A DNA stretch of 64,000 bases from Streptomyces sp. H39-S7. Lineage in GTDB: Bacteria; Actinomycetota; Actinomycetes; Streptomycetales; Streptomycetaceae. The notes beneath the pieces were generated by a model that was not told the DNA's origin, did no database searches, and was given only the letters and a program-made list of their open reading frames with translations. A program made the position numbers and the translations under genes. Where the stretch lies: positions 248,001-312,000 of the forward strand of contig NZ_JAPVLU010000001.1 in the NCBI RefSeq assembly GCF_027158205.1, read 5' to 3'. This document shows positions 50,598 through 58,522 of this stretch, piece after piece; position 1 is the first letter of the stretch, and each line of letters starts with the position of its first letter.

Positions 50598-51290
50598 TCA
50601 GCCCAGTTCGGTCGGCGGGGTGCGGTTCGCGTCGACTTTTTCGGTGCGGGTGAGTTCTGCCCAGACGACGTAGCGGTAGCGCGAGGTGTAGACGGGCGTG
50701 CAGGTCGTGAGGGTGATGTAGCGGCCCGGCTTCTTCTTGCCGGACTCCGTCGGGATCTGGTTGATGACGTCGACGTTGTACTTCGAGGTCTCGTCCAGGA
50801 CCGAGTAGACCTTGTAGACGTACCAGGTGTCCTTGTCCTCGAAGACGACCGGATCGCCGTTCTTGAGCTTGTCTATGTTGTGGAACTTGGCGCCGTGGCC
50901 GTCGCGGTGGGCGGCGAGGGTGAAGTTGCCCTGCTTGTCCCACGGCATGGCCGACTTGACGGGCTGGTCGTAGTAGCCGGCGACGCCCGCGTTGAGGGTG
51001 TCGGTGTCGGTGCCCTTCTTGACCAGGACCTCGAAGTTCCTGCCCATCGCGGGGACGTGCAGGAAGCCGATGCCGTCCTTGGTGTCGAGGCCGCGGGGGC
51101 CGGTGGCGGCCCAGTCCTTACGGACCTTGTCGCTGTCCTTCTTCGCGTGGCGATCGGCTATGACGTTCGTCCACCACAGCGAGTAGGCGACGAACAGGGC
51201 GAGCACCAGCCCCGCGGTGATCAGCAGTTCACCGATCACACTGATGATGGCCGCGACCGGGCCCCGCCCGCCGCGATTGGTCGTCGTCAC
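50598..51290 (-). CDS. srtE2: Class E sortase (SrtE2-like)
   Basis: The 230-residue protein has an N-terminal TM anchor (VAAIISVIGELLITAGLVLALFVAYSLWW) and a sortase domain with catalytic H128 (LAAHRDGHG), C197 (ITLTTCTP) and Arg (R204 or R206, SRYRYVVW). Class E sortases join LAXTG proteins, such as chaplins, to the wall and are needed for aerial growth in S. coelicolor, where two lie beside pknB. The symbol is assigned by that position. It lies 45 bp downstream of the larger sortase on the same strand. Confidence 0.92.
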   Translation of the reverse strand: MTTTNRGGRGPVAAIISVIGELLITAGLVLALFVAYSLWWTNVIADRHAKKDSDKVRKDWAATGPRGLDTKDGIGFLHVPAMGRNFEVLVKKGTDTDTLNAGVAGYYDQPVKSAMPWDKQGNFTLAAHRDGHGAKFHNIDKLKNGDPVVFEDKDTWYVYKVYSVLDETSKYNVDVINQIPTESGKKKPGRYITLTTCTPVYTSRYRYVVWAELTRTEKVDANRTPPTELG

Positions 51291-51335
51291 CGCTGTTCCG
51301 TTCTGTGGCAGTCCGTTGGCCGGCCCCGGGGCCGG

Positions 51336-52835
51336 TCAGTCGGGCAGCGCCGCAGGCTTGCCCTGGCTGCGCGGCCGTTCCTCGACCATCTTGCCCCAGA
51401 CGATCATCCGGTACGTGCTGGTGAATTCCGGCGTGCACGTGGTGAGGGTGATGTAGCGGCCCGGCTTGGTGAATCCGGATCCCGGCGGGATCGGCTGGAT
51501 CACCTTGACGTTCGAGGGGGAGGTGCTCGGCAGCACGCTCGTCATCTCGTACGTGTAGAACGTGCTCTCGGTCTCGACCACGATCTTGTCGCCCGGCACC
51601 AGCTTGTTGATGTAGCGGAACGGTTCTCCGTGGGTGTTGCGGTGGGCCGCGAGCGCGAAGTTGCCCTGCTTGTCCCACGGCATCGCCGTCTTCAACGCAC
51701 CGGTGTAGTGGCCGACCATGCCCTTGTCCAGCACGTTGTGCTTGGAGATGCCCTCGGCGATCGGGGCCTTCACGTCCAGCTTGGGGATGTACATGATGGC
51801 AAAGCCCTGACCGGGGGAGAAGGCACCGGCCGCGCGGTCGTCGCCGGACTTCTGCTCGCCCTTGTCCTTGTCCTTGTCCCACTGGTTCTGCAGCGCGCTG
51901 GTCGCGCCGCTGGCCTGCTGATGGGCGCGGATGTTGGTCCACCAGAGCTGGTACGTCACGAAGAGCAGCATCAGGACGCCGACCGATATGAACACCTCGC
52001 CGATCACCCGGCTGAGGATCACCGCCGGGCTGTCCTTGGCCGCCCGCTCCGCCCGTCTGGCCTCCAGACGGGTCATGGGGACAGCCGGAGCCGCCTGGGC
52101 CGCCCCGGGGCCCGCGGGGCTCCCGGAAGCCGCTCGGCCCCTGGCGCGGTGCCCAACGCCCTGCTTGGCGGCTTTACGGCGCTCGGCACGGCCACCGGGC
52201 GCCGGAGCGGTCACCTCCGCGGGCGTGGGCTCCCCCACAGCGACCGACGCGTCGGAATCCGAGGTCTCGGCCGTCTCGGCGGACTCATCCGGCGTTCCGT
52301 CCGGGCGCACGGCCGGGAACTGCGCCGTCTCGCCGGGCACGCCTCTGCGCCGGACCCGGGGCGGCGGCGCGGGGGCAGGCTCGGACACGGGTGCGGGTTC
52401 GGACAGGACGGCGGGTTCAGGTTCGGGCGGCGCAGCGGGCCCGGCGGCGTAGCCGCTGTCGTATCCGCCCTCGTATCCGCCCTCGTACCGGCCCTCGTAC
52501 GTGCCGGCGTATCCCGCGCCGTACCCCTCGTCGTATGCCGCGTCGTACGCGGGCGGCGACGTGGCGGCCTGCGCGGTGGCCTGCGGGGCCGGCGGCGGGT
52601 CCTGGGGCGCCTGCTGCGGCATGTCGTGCGGGCGGAACCAGGGGGAGCCGATGACTCCCTCGTCCGCGTCCGCCGGTGCGGCCGCGGGAGGGGTCTCCGC
52701 CACCTCGGGCGCGGGCGGCGCCGGCGTCCGGCCCGGAAGGGGGTCGCTGAGCGGGTCCGCGAGTTGTCCGACCGCCACCGCGAACTGGCCCGTGTCCTCG
52801 TAGGACGGGGGCTCGTCCGGGCGGAGCCCGGTCAC
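51336..52835 (-). CDS. srtE1: Class E sortase with long disordered N-terminus (SrtE1-like)
   Basis: The 499-residue protein has about 260 residues of low-complexity sequence. This includes a Tyr/Gly repeat tract (YDEGYGAGYAGTYEGRYEGG and following) and acidic and Pro-rich parts. A TM helix (VIGEVFISVGVLMLLFVTYQLWW) and a sortase domain follow, with His in LAAHRNTHG, Cys in ITLTTCTPEF and Arg in TYRMIVWG. The GTG at 52835 overlaps the stop of the amidotransferase gene (GTGA). The extension is cytoplasmic and may mediate recruitment; its length is unusual for a sortase. Confidence 0.9.
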   Translation of the reverse strand: MTGLRPDEPPSYEDTGQFAVAVGQLADPLSDPLPGRTPAPPAPEVAETPPAAAPADADEGVIGSPWFRPHDMPQQAPQDPPPAPQATAQAATSPPAYDAAYDEGYGAGYAGTYEGRYEGGYEGGYDSGYAAGPAAPPEPEPAVLSEPAPVSEPAPAPPPRVRRRGVPGETAQFPAVRPDGTPDESAETAETSDSDASVAVGEPTPAEVTAPAPGGRAERRKAAKQGVGHRARGRAASGSPAGPGAAQAAPAVPMTRLEARRAERAAKDSPAVILSRVIGEVFISVGVLMLLFVTYQLWWTNIRAHQQASGATSALQNQWDKDKDKGEQKSGDDRAAGAFSPGQGFAIMYIPKLDVKAPIAEGISKHNVLDKGMVGHYTGALKTAMPWDKQGNFALAAHRNTHGEPFRYINKLVPGDKIVVETESTFYTYEMTSVLPSTSPSNVKVIQPIPPGSGFTKPGRYITLTTCTPEFTSTYRMIVWGKMVEERPRSQGKPAALPD

Positions 52836-53470
52836 ACCCCGGCCCTGCCGACCACGGGCGCCAGTCCCGTCGAACGGTCGGGGGCGCCCTCGTCCCCGCA
52901 CGCCACCAGCCAGTTGGCGAGCATCAGATGGCCCCATTCGGTGAGCACCGACTCGGGGTGGAACTGCACGCCCTCGACGGCCGCGTCACGGTGCCGCAAG
53001 CCCATGATGATGCCGCTGTCCGTCCAGGCCGTGACCTCGAACTCCGGCGGCACGGTGTCCCGCTCGACCGCGAGCGAGTGGTACCGCGTCGCGGTGAAGG
53101 GCGTCGGCAGGCCGGCGAACACGCCAGTGCCGGTGTGCGTCACGAGCGAGGTCTTGCCGTGCAGCAGCTCGGGCGCCCGGCCGACCACGCCGCCGTAGGC
53201 GACGGCCATGGACTGCAGTCCCAGGCAGACGCCGAAGACCGGCACCTCGGTCTCCGCGCAGTGCCGGACCATGTCGATGCAGACCCCGGCCTGCTCGGGC
53301 GCGCCGGGACCGGGGGAGAGCAGCACCCCGTCGAAGCCGTCCTGCGCGTGCGCGAGCTCGACCTCGTCGTTGCGCAGCACCTCGCACTCGGCACCGAGCT
53401 GGTAGAGGTACTGGACGAGGTTGAAGACGAAGCTGTCGTAGTTGTCCACCACGAGGATGCGAGCAGTCAT
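52832..53470 (-). CDS. pabA: Aminodeoxychorismate/anthranilate synthase glutaminase subunit
   Basis: The 212-residue class I glutamine amidotransferase starts ILVVDNYDSFVFNLVQYLYQLG. It carries the oxyanion stretch LLSPGPGAPEQAG, the catalytic Cys in VFGVCLGLQSMA, and the His-Glu pair in VEGVQFHPESVLTEWG. It supplies ammonia to a chorismate-using partner (PabB or TrpE) encoded elsewhere. PabA and TrpG cannot be separated by sequence alone; position beside the sortases matches the Streptomyces arrangement annotated as pabA/trpG. It is coupled to both neighbours. Confidence 0.9.
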   Translation of the reverse strand: MTARILVVDNYDSFVFNLVQYLYQLGAECEVLRNDEVELAHAQDGFDGVLLSPGPGAPEQAGVCIDMVRHCAETEVPVFGVCLGLQSMAVAYGGVVGRAPELLHGKTSLVTHTGTGVFAGLPTPFTATRYHSLAVERDTVPPEFEVTAWTDSGIIMGLRHRDAAVEGVQFHPESVLTEWGHLMLANWLVACGDEGAPDRSTGLAPVVGRAGV

Positions 53471-53661
53471 CGGACGGAGGCCATCCCGTTCGTCGCGTTC
53501 ATTCCGTTGTCCACTGTCACGTCGTTGAACGGCAGCAGCGGCTCGGCCCACGGGAAGACGTACTGGAACAGGACGTAGACGACGGCCAGTGCGAGCACGA
53601 GCGAGATCAGCGCCCTGAGCCACACGTTGCCCGGCAGATGCCGCCAGATCCAGCCGTACAT
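53467..53661 (-). CDS. Small membrane protein upstream of pabA
   Basis: The 64-residue protein (MYGWIWRHLPGNVWLRALISLVLALAVVYVLFQYVFPWAEPLLPFNDVTVDNG...) has one TM helix (about 15-36) and a short, probably extracytoplasmic tail. It overlaps the pabA start by four bases (ATGA). I know of no function. It is conserved between the sortase genes in Streptomyces as I recall, which suggests a sortase-related or septal role; that is speculation. Confidence 0.8.
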   Translation of the reverse strand: MYGWIWRHLPGNVWLRALISLVLALAVVYVLFQYVFPWAEPLLPFNDVTVDNGMNATNGMASVR

Positions 53662-53743
53662 GCGGTGCCTTCCTTCCCGGTTCTCCGGAACAGAGTAAGG
53701 GGAGATCGGCAGGACCGTCGGCCTACCCGGACAAACCGTTCGG

Positions 53744-54457
53744 CTACCGGGACAAACCCTCCGGCTCGCCCTGCTCGGCCGGGCTCACCGTCTCCAGGTG
53801 CGCCCAGGCGATGAGCCGGTGGCTGTGGCCCCACTCGGGATCGCAGGTGGTCAGCGTCAGGTAGCGGCCCGGCGCGGTCCAGCCGGACGCCCGCGGCACC
53901 GGGTCGATGACGCCGGTGTCGGTGGGGACGGTACGGAAGGGGGCGCGGTCCAGCACGTACGTGTACCAGGACACGCCGTCGAAGAGGTAGACGCGGTCGC
54001 CCTTGCGCAGCTCGGGGAAGTCCTTGAAGGGGTCGCCGTAGGTGCGCCGGTGGCCGGCCACCGAGAAGTTGCCGGTCGCCCCGAGGCGGGCGGTGCCCGG
54101 GTAGTGCCCGAGCCCCTTCTTCAGCACGCCGGTGCCGGTGCCCTGGAGGACGGGCTTGTGCCAGCCGGCACCGAGCCGGGGGATGTACATGACGGCGAAG
54201 GACGTGCCGTCCTTGTAGGGGGCCGGCGCGGGGGGAGCGGTGGACGGGGTGCCGCCCTGCGGGGCCGCGCTCGGGGCGGGGGCGGGGGCCAGCGATCCGG
54301 TGGCCCAGGTGTTCTGCAGCCGGTCGATCTCGCCGTTCATGGCGCTGTCCGCGCGCACACCGGTCCAGAACAGGAGGTAGACGACGAAGAGCACGATCAA
54401 CGCACCGGCCGTGACGCACAGTTCGCTCAGCGTCCGCACGACCAGCCGGATCGTCAT
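53744..54457 (-). CDS. Class E sortase (third copy)
   Basis: The 237-residue protein has a TM anchor (LSELCVTAGALIVLFVVYLLFW), a Pro/Ala linker (SLAPAPAPSAAPQGGTPSTAPPAPAP) and a sortase domain with His in VAGHRRTYG, Cys in LTLTTCDPEWG and Arg in HSHRLIAWA. The residue after the catalytic Cys is Asp rather than Thr as in the two neighbours, so its substrate motif may differ. It is separated from the other sortases by pabA and the small membrane gene but shares their direction. Confidence 0.92.
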   Translation of the reverse strand: MTIRLVVRTLSELCVTAGALIVLFVVYLLFWTGVRADSAMNGEIDRLQNTWATGSLAPAPAPSAAPQGGTPSTAPPAPAPYKDGTSFAVMYIPRLGAGWHKPVLQGTGTGVLKKGLGHYPGTARLGATGNFSVAGHRRTYGDPFKDFPELRKGDRVYLFDGVSWYTYVLDRAPFRTVPTDTGVIDPVPRASGWTAPGRYLTLTTCDPEWGHSHRLIAWAHLETVSPAEQGEPEGLSR

Positions 54458-54523
54458 CGGCGCCCCTGCCCCCTCGCCCCGCAGCCGGTCACGCGGCCGG
54501 TCCCGCAGACGGTCGGGAGACGG

Positions 54524-55306
54524 TCAGGAGACGGGCTTCGCGTAGTGGAGATCCACTGTGCCGGAGTAGCCGGGAAGAGTCACCCGGTTGTCCGCCTCCA
54601 CTTTCCAGCCGAGCCCGTAGGCGTTGACGTACTGGAGGTAGTTCTGGATGGTCGCGTTCCGGTCGATGGCCGCGCGCAGCTTCTTCTGGTCACCCACAGC
54701 GGTGATTCTGTACGGCGGGGAGTAGACCCGGCCCTGCAGGATCAGGGTGTTGCCGACGCAGCGGACGGCGCTGGTGGAGATCAGCCGCTGGTCCATGACC
54801 CTGATGCCGACCGCCCCGCCCTCCCACAGCGCGTTGACCACGGCTTGCAGGTCCTGCTGGTGGATGACCAGGTCGTTGGGTTGCGGGTCGGGGACGCCGG
54901 GGACGAGCGCGGTGGCGTTCGGCGGGGCGTCGTTGAGGGTGACGTTCAGCGCCGGGCCGGTCACCGCCTTCGTGCCGGCTTCCTCTTCGAGCAGGTCGAG
55001 CTGCTTGCGGGTCGCGTCGGCGGCGCCGGTGCCGCGGCGGGTGAGGGCGTCGACGTCGCCGCGGACCCCGATGAGCTGGTTCTCCAGCTCCTGGTTCCGG
55101 CCGCTCTGCTTGCGTACGTTGTCCGAGAGCTTGGGCAGCGGGTCGTCGCTGCGGATGTTGACGCCCTTGGCGGTGTCGAAGCTCATCCAGAAGATCAGGC
55201 CGGCGAGCGCGAAGACTCCCGCACTGAGCGTCCGCAGTACTACGGTGCGGGTGGAAGGACGAAAGGGAGAAGGACGGGTGCGGGACGTGTCGCCGGAATC
55301 GGTCAC
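54524..55306 (-). CDS. DUF881 family membrane protein
   Basis: The 260-residue protein has one N-terminal TM helix ([23 protein letters not shown]), a coiled-coil segment ([36 protein letters not shown], about 57-92) and an extracytoplasmic DUF881 domain ([14 protein letters not shown]..., [58 protein letters not shown]). The family resembles division-associated proteins such as YlxW/YlxX of Bacillus and often accompanies crgA. It is divergent from crgA, and a role near the septum is inferred. Confidence 0.88.
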   Translation of the reverse strand: MTDSGDTSRTRPSPFRPSTRTVVLRTLSAGVFALAGLIFWMSFDTAKGVNIRSDDPLPKLSDNVRKQSGRNQELENQLIGVRGDVDALTRRGTGAADATRKQLDLLEEEAGTKAVTGPALNVTLNDAPPNATALVPGVPDPQPNDLVIHQQDLQAVVNALWEGGAVGIRVMDQRLISTSAVRCVGNTLILQGRVYSPPYRITAVGDQKKLRAAIDRNATIQNYLQYVNAYGLGWKVEADNRVTLPGYSGTVDLHYAKPVS

Positions 55307-55445
55307 CGTACCCTTGTCTCCTTCACACCCGAGGAAGCACTACGCTAACGGACGCCCGTCCGCGGTGGTGCCCCCACCCGCCCGGCCAGCCTCACATCCC
55401 GACATCCCCGCGCGGTTACGCAGCGCATCGACAGGAGAGTCCCTC

Positions 55446-55700
55446 GTGCCGAAGTCACGGATCCGCAAGAAGGCCGACTTCACTCCGCCGCCGGAGAAGA
55501 CGCAGTCGATAAAGCTCAAGTCCGGCTTCAACTGGGTCGCGCCCCTGATGCTGGCGTTCTTCGTCATCGGCCTGGCCTGGATCGTCCTCTTCTACGTCAC
55601 GCAGGGCAGCCTGCCGATCGACGCGCTGGGGAACTGGAACATCGTGGTCGGCTTCGGCTTCATCGCGGGCGGATTCGTGGTCTCCACACAGTGGAAGTAG
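55446..55700 (+). CDS. crgA: Cell division inhibitor CrgA
   Basis: The 84-residue protein has a cytoplasmic start ([16 protein letters not shown]), two TM helices ([21 protein letters not shown] and [20 protein letters not shown]) and a short extracellular loop, exactly as in CrgA. In Streptomyces CrgA delays FtsZ ring formation in aerial hyphae. In mycobacteria it links FtsZ to septal PBPs. GTG 55446 is used. The gene is convergent with the rhomboid gene and followed by DnaA boxes. Confidence 0.95.
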   Translation: MPKSRIRKKADFTPPPEKTQSIKLKSGFNWVAPLMLAFFVIGLAWIVLFYVTQGSLPIDALGNWNIVVGFGFIAGGFVVSTQWK

Positions 55701-55965
55701 CCGGCTCCCCAGCTGGTCCGGACGGTTCTCCCCAGAGTTGTCCACACGGTTATCCACAGTGGGGAAAAGGTCGGAAGATCTGTGGATAACCTCTACGAAG
55801 TTGACGCCGGTGTGACCGGTGGCCGATGCGTCGGCCACCGGTCTTTCGTTGATCTTGCAGGGAAAACACGATGCGGTGACCGCACGCACACGCGTTCCCC
55901 ACAGGGTGCACAGGCTCGGGTACTCGTTGTGGATAACGTCTGATCAACGCCAGTGGTAACGCCCT
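55701..55965. promoter_or_regulatory. DnaA-box cluster between crgA and rhomboid gene
   Basis: Four exact boxes lie within 199 bp: TTGTCCACA (55738-55746), TTATCCACA (55750-55758), and on the other strand TTATCCACA at 55781-55789 and at 55928-55936. The flanking genes converge here, so the boxes are not in a promoter. DnaA titration or control of initiation is more likely. A terminator hairpin lies inside the cluster. Confidence 0.75.
55814..55843. terminator. Bidirectional terminator after crgA
   Basis: GACCGGTGGCCGA and TCGGCCACCGGTC pair perfectly over 13 bp around TGCG, followed by TTTCGTT on the plus strand. Confidence 0.75.
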
Positions 55966-56814
55966 TCAGGCGGTAATCTGAGCCACCGCGATCCAGCTGG
56001 CCACGAGGGTGACCACCAGCACCCCCGCACAGGTCCCCCACTGCACCAGATTCCGGCGCTCGCGCGGCGCGTACGCCAGCCCGATCGCGATCACCGTGCC
56101 GGCCGCCAGACCACCGAGGTGGCCCTGCCAGCTGACGTTCGACCAGGTGAAACTGAAGAACAGGTTCAGCCCGAGCAGGATCATGATCGGCCGCATGTCC
56201 ATGCGGTTGCGCCGCATGAAGACAACGGTGGCCCCGAAGAGGCCGAAGATCGCCCCGGAGGCGCCCAGGGCGCCCGGGTACGGGGAGAGCACCAGGACCA
56301 GAGCGCTGCCACCCAGTCCCGAGATCAGGTACAGCGCCAGATACCGGGCCCGGCCGAGCATGGCCTCCAGCGGGGCGCCGATCCACCAGAGCGTCAGCAT
56401 GTTGAAGCCGATGTGCCAGTACTCCTGGTGCGCGAAGACCGAGCTGATCAGGCGGTACCACTGGTCGGGACCCTCGGAGACGCCGATGCAGTACTGCTTC
56501 ACGACCGGGTCGCAGTACGCGTACAGCGACAGGTCGCCGGCGAGCCGGTCGCCGAGCACCTGCACCAGCAGGAAGACCGCCAGGTTGAGCCCGATGAGGA
56601 TCTTCGTGACCAGGTGCGGGTCGGCCGCCACGGTGCCGCCGACGGCCGTGCGCGGCGTCGGCGTCGTCCGCCGGGCCTCGCCCAGGCACTCCGGGCACTG
56701 GAAGCCCACCGAGGCACTGACCATGCATTCCGGGCAGATCGGCCGGTCGCACCGGATGCAGCGGATGCCGGTCTCGCGATCGGGGTGCCGGTAGCAGCTG
56801 ACCACCTGGTCCAT
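55966..56814 (-). CDS. Rhomboid family intramembrane serine protease
   Basis: The 282-residue protein begins with a zinc-binding B-box-like module (CYRHPDRETGIRCIRCDRPICPECM ... FQCPECL). Six to seven TM helices follow. The active site has Ser in GASGAIFGLFGA, His in GHLGGLAAG and the usual HIGFNM loop with WWIGAPLE. It cleaves substrates within the membrane. The start at 56814 follows AGGAAGAGGACC. The substrate is unknown. Confidence 0.93.
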   Translation of the reverse strand: MDQVVSCYRHPDRETGIRCIRCDRPICPECMVSASVGFQCPECLGEARRTTPTPRTAVGGTVAADPHLVTKILIGLNLAVFLLVQVLGDRLAGDLSLYAYCDPVVKQYCIGVSEGPDQWYRLISSVFAHQEYWHIGFNMLTLWWIGAPLEAMLGRARYLALYLISGLGGSALVLVLSPYPGALGASGAIFGLFGATVVFMRRNRMDMRPIMILLGLNLFFSFTWSNVSWQGHLGGLAAGTVIAIGLAYAPRERRNLVQWGTCAGVLVVTLVASWIAVAQITA

Positions 56815-56898
56815 GAGGTCCTCTTCCTGGGGACGCGCGTCGCCCTGCCCCTCCATACGGACGGGCAGGGCGCGGTGTTCCCGAAGAGTACGGCGCGA

Positions 56899-57432
56899 TC
56901 AGTCCTTGCGGGTCTCGATCACGACCGACTCGATCACGACGTCCTCGACCGGACGGTCGGTGCGCGGGTTGGTCGGGGTGGCGATGATCGACTCGACGAC
57001 CTTCTGGCCGGCCACGTCGACGACCTCGCCGAAGATGCTGTGCTTGCGGTTCAGCCACGTGGTCGGGGAGACCGTGATGAAGAACTGCGAGCCGTTGGTG
57101 CCCGGCCCCGCGTTGGCCATCGCCAGCAGGTAGGGGCGGTCGAAGCCGAGCTCGGGGTGGAACTCGTCCGCGAACTCGTAGCCGGGGCCGCCGGTGCCGT
57201 TGCCCAGCGGGTCACCGCCCTGGATCATGAAGCCGGTGATCACGCGGTGGAACACCGTGCCGTCGTACAGCTTCGCGTGGGTCAGCTTGCCGGTCTTCGG
57301 GTCGGTCCACTCCCGCGTGCCCTCGGCGAGCTCGACGAAGTTCTTCACCGTTTTCGGCGCGTGATTCTGCAGCAGCCGGACCTCGATGTCCCCGTGGTTG
57401 GTCTTCAGGGTCGCGTAGAGCTGTTCGGCCAC
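56899..57432 (-). CDS. Peptidyl-prolyl cis-trans isomerase, cyclophilin type
   Basis: The 177-residue cytoplasmic enzyme has the cyclophilin active-site blocks FHRVITGFMIQGGDPLGNGTGGPGYEF (Arg, Phe, Met, Gln) and LAMANAGPGTNGSQFFITVSPTTWLNRKHSIFGEVV. No signal peptide. The length and N-terminal MAEQLYATLKTNHGDIEVRLLQNHAPKTVKNFVELA are typical of the bacterial PpiA/B type. It is divergent from the DUF5324 gene, across 238 bp where I see no strong promoter motif. Confidence 0.95.
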   Translation of the reverse strand: MAEQLYATLKTNHGDIEVRLLQNHAPKTVKNFVELAEGTREWTDPKTGKLTHAKLYDGTVFHRVITGFMIQGGDPLGNGTGGPGYEFADEFHPELGFDRPYLLAMANAGPGTNGSQFFITVSPTTWLNRKHSIFGEVVDVAGQKVVESIIATPTNPRTDRPVEDVVIESVVIETRKD

Positions 57433-57670
57433 GATCTACCTTTCATAGTCTTCGCTGACAGGGACAAATCCTCGCACGGACGCGGACACGCCGTCGGCCC
57501 GCGCGGCCCCATCGCGTCCCGGCCCGCATCGTGGCATCGTCTGTCTCAGCTCTCGCGTGTCCCGCCATGACCCATATGCCCGGTCGCACATGCCGGACCA
57601 GCCGTAAACAGGCATGATTTCAAATCGGGTGGATAGGCGAAAACCGTACGCCACCGAGGAGGAGGTTCCT

Positions 57671-58405
57671 GTGACCCGCATCGACAGCGTGCGCAACGCA
57701 GCCGGGCAGACCAAGGACAGCATGCAGCACGCCGCTGAGGTGGTCGCTCCATACGCTGTCACCGCCAAGGACAGCGCCGCGCACTACGCGGACGAAGCCC
57801 GTACCTGGTTGACGCCACGAGTCGTGACCGCCGCGTACAAGGCACACGCGGCGCTACCGCCCAAGGTCGCTTCGGCCGTGGACACCGCGGCCGTCAAGGC
57901 CGTGCTGACCGCACGGCAGGCCAACGAGTACGCGGCCCCCAGGGTCGGACACGCGGTGGAGGTCACCCGTGCCGCCGCGGGCCCCGCCCGTGACGAGGCC
58001 GTGGCACGTGGCGCGGCCGCCCTGGCCGCACTGCAGGGCAAGGTCTCGGTCGCCGAGATCGAGAAGCTGACCCGGAAGCACCGGCGCCGCGCCAGGGCGG
58101 GCAAGGCGGCCAAGCGCCTCGTCGTCATCGGCATCATCAGCGGGGCCGGGTTCGCCGCGTGGAAGTGGTGGAGCAAGCAGACCAACCCGGACTGGCTGGT
58201 CGAGCCCGCCGCACCGACCGAGGTCGCGGACCGTGCCACGCTCAACGGCAGCGGTCCGGTCGTCGTCGGGATGGACCGTTCGGACGGCGTCGACCCGCTC
58301 GACGTGGTCGACGGCTCGCCCGTCGAGCCCCTCGACCCCGAGGTGCAGGCGAAGCAGGCCGAGGCGGACCGGGTGGAACGCCCGGAACGCGACAACGAGT
58401 CCTGA
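57671..58405 (+). CDS. DUF5324 family protein
   Basis: The 244-residue protein begins VTRIDSVRNAAGQTKDSMQHAAEVVAPYAVTAKDSAAHYADEARTWLTPRVVTAAYKAHAALPPKVASAVDTAAVKAVLT, an Ala-rich helical region. One TM helix follows (RLVVIGIISGAGFAAWKWW, about 156-174) and an acidic C-terminal tail. It is a DUF5324 protein common in Streptomyces, of unknown function. The GTG at 57671 follows GGAGGAGG. The helical part may coat the membrane or bind DNA or lipids; no evidence decides. Confidence 0.85.
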   Translation: MTRIDSVRNAAGQTKDSMQHAAEVVAPYAVTAKDSAAHYADEARTWLTPRVVTAAYKAHAALPPKVASAVDTAAVKAVLTARQANEYAAPRVGHAVEVTRAAAGPARDEAVARGAAALAALQGKVSVAEIEKLTRKHRRRARAGKAAKRLVVIGIISGAGFAAWKWWSKQTNPDWLVEPAAPTEVADRATLNGSGPVVVGMDRSDGVDPLDVVDGSPVEPLDPEVQAKQAEADRVERPERDNES

Positions 58406-58471
58406 CCACGGACCGGGCCGGCAGCCGATAGCGGCGCGGTCCTGGATCCCCTGTCGAACAGCGCGTACGCC

Positions 58472-58506
58472 GAAGGGCGGGAGACCATACCGGTCTCCCG
58501 CCCTTC
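58472..58506. terminator. Bidirectional hairpin terminator
   Basis: GAAGGGCGGGAGACC pairs perfectly over 15 bp with its complement around ATACC, between the convergent DUF5324 and MFS genes. Confidence 0.85.
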
Positions 58507-58522
58507 GACGAGCACGGTGGTG

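Noticed and set aside
53490..53510. TTGTCCACT near the small membrane gene as a DnaA box
   Set aside because: Last base differs from the consensus and it is within coding sequence; similar near-matches at 23790 and 53432 were rejected for the same reason.
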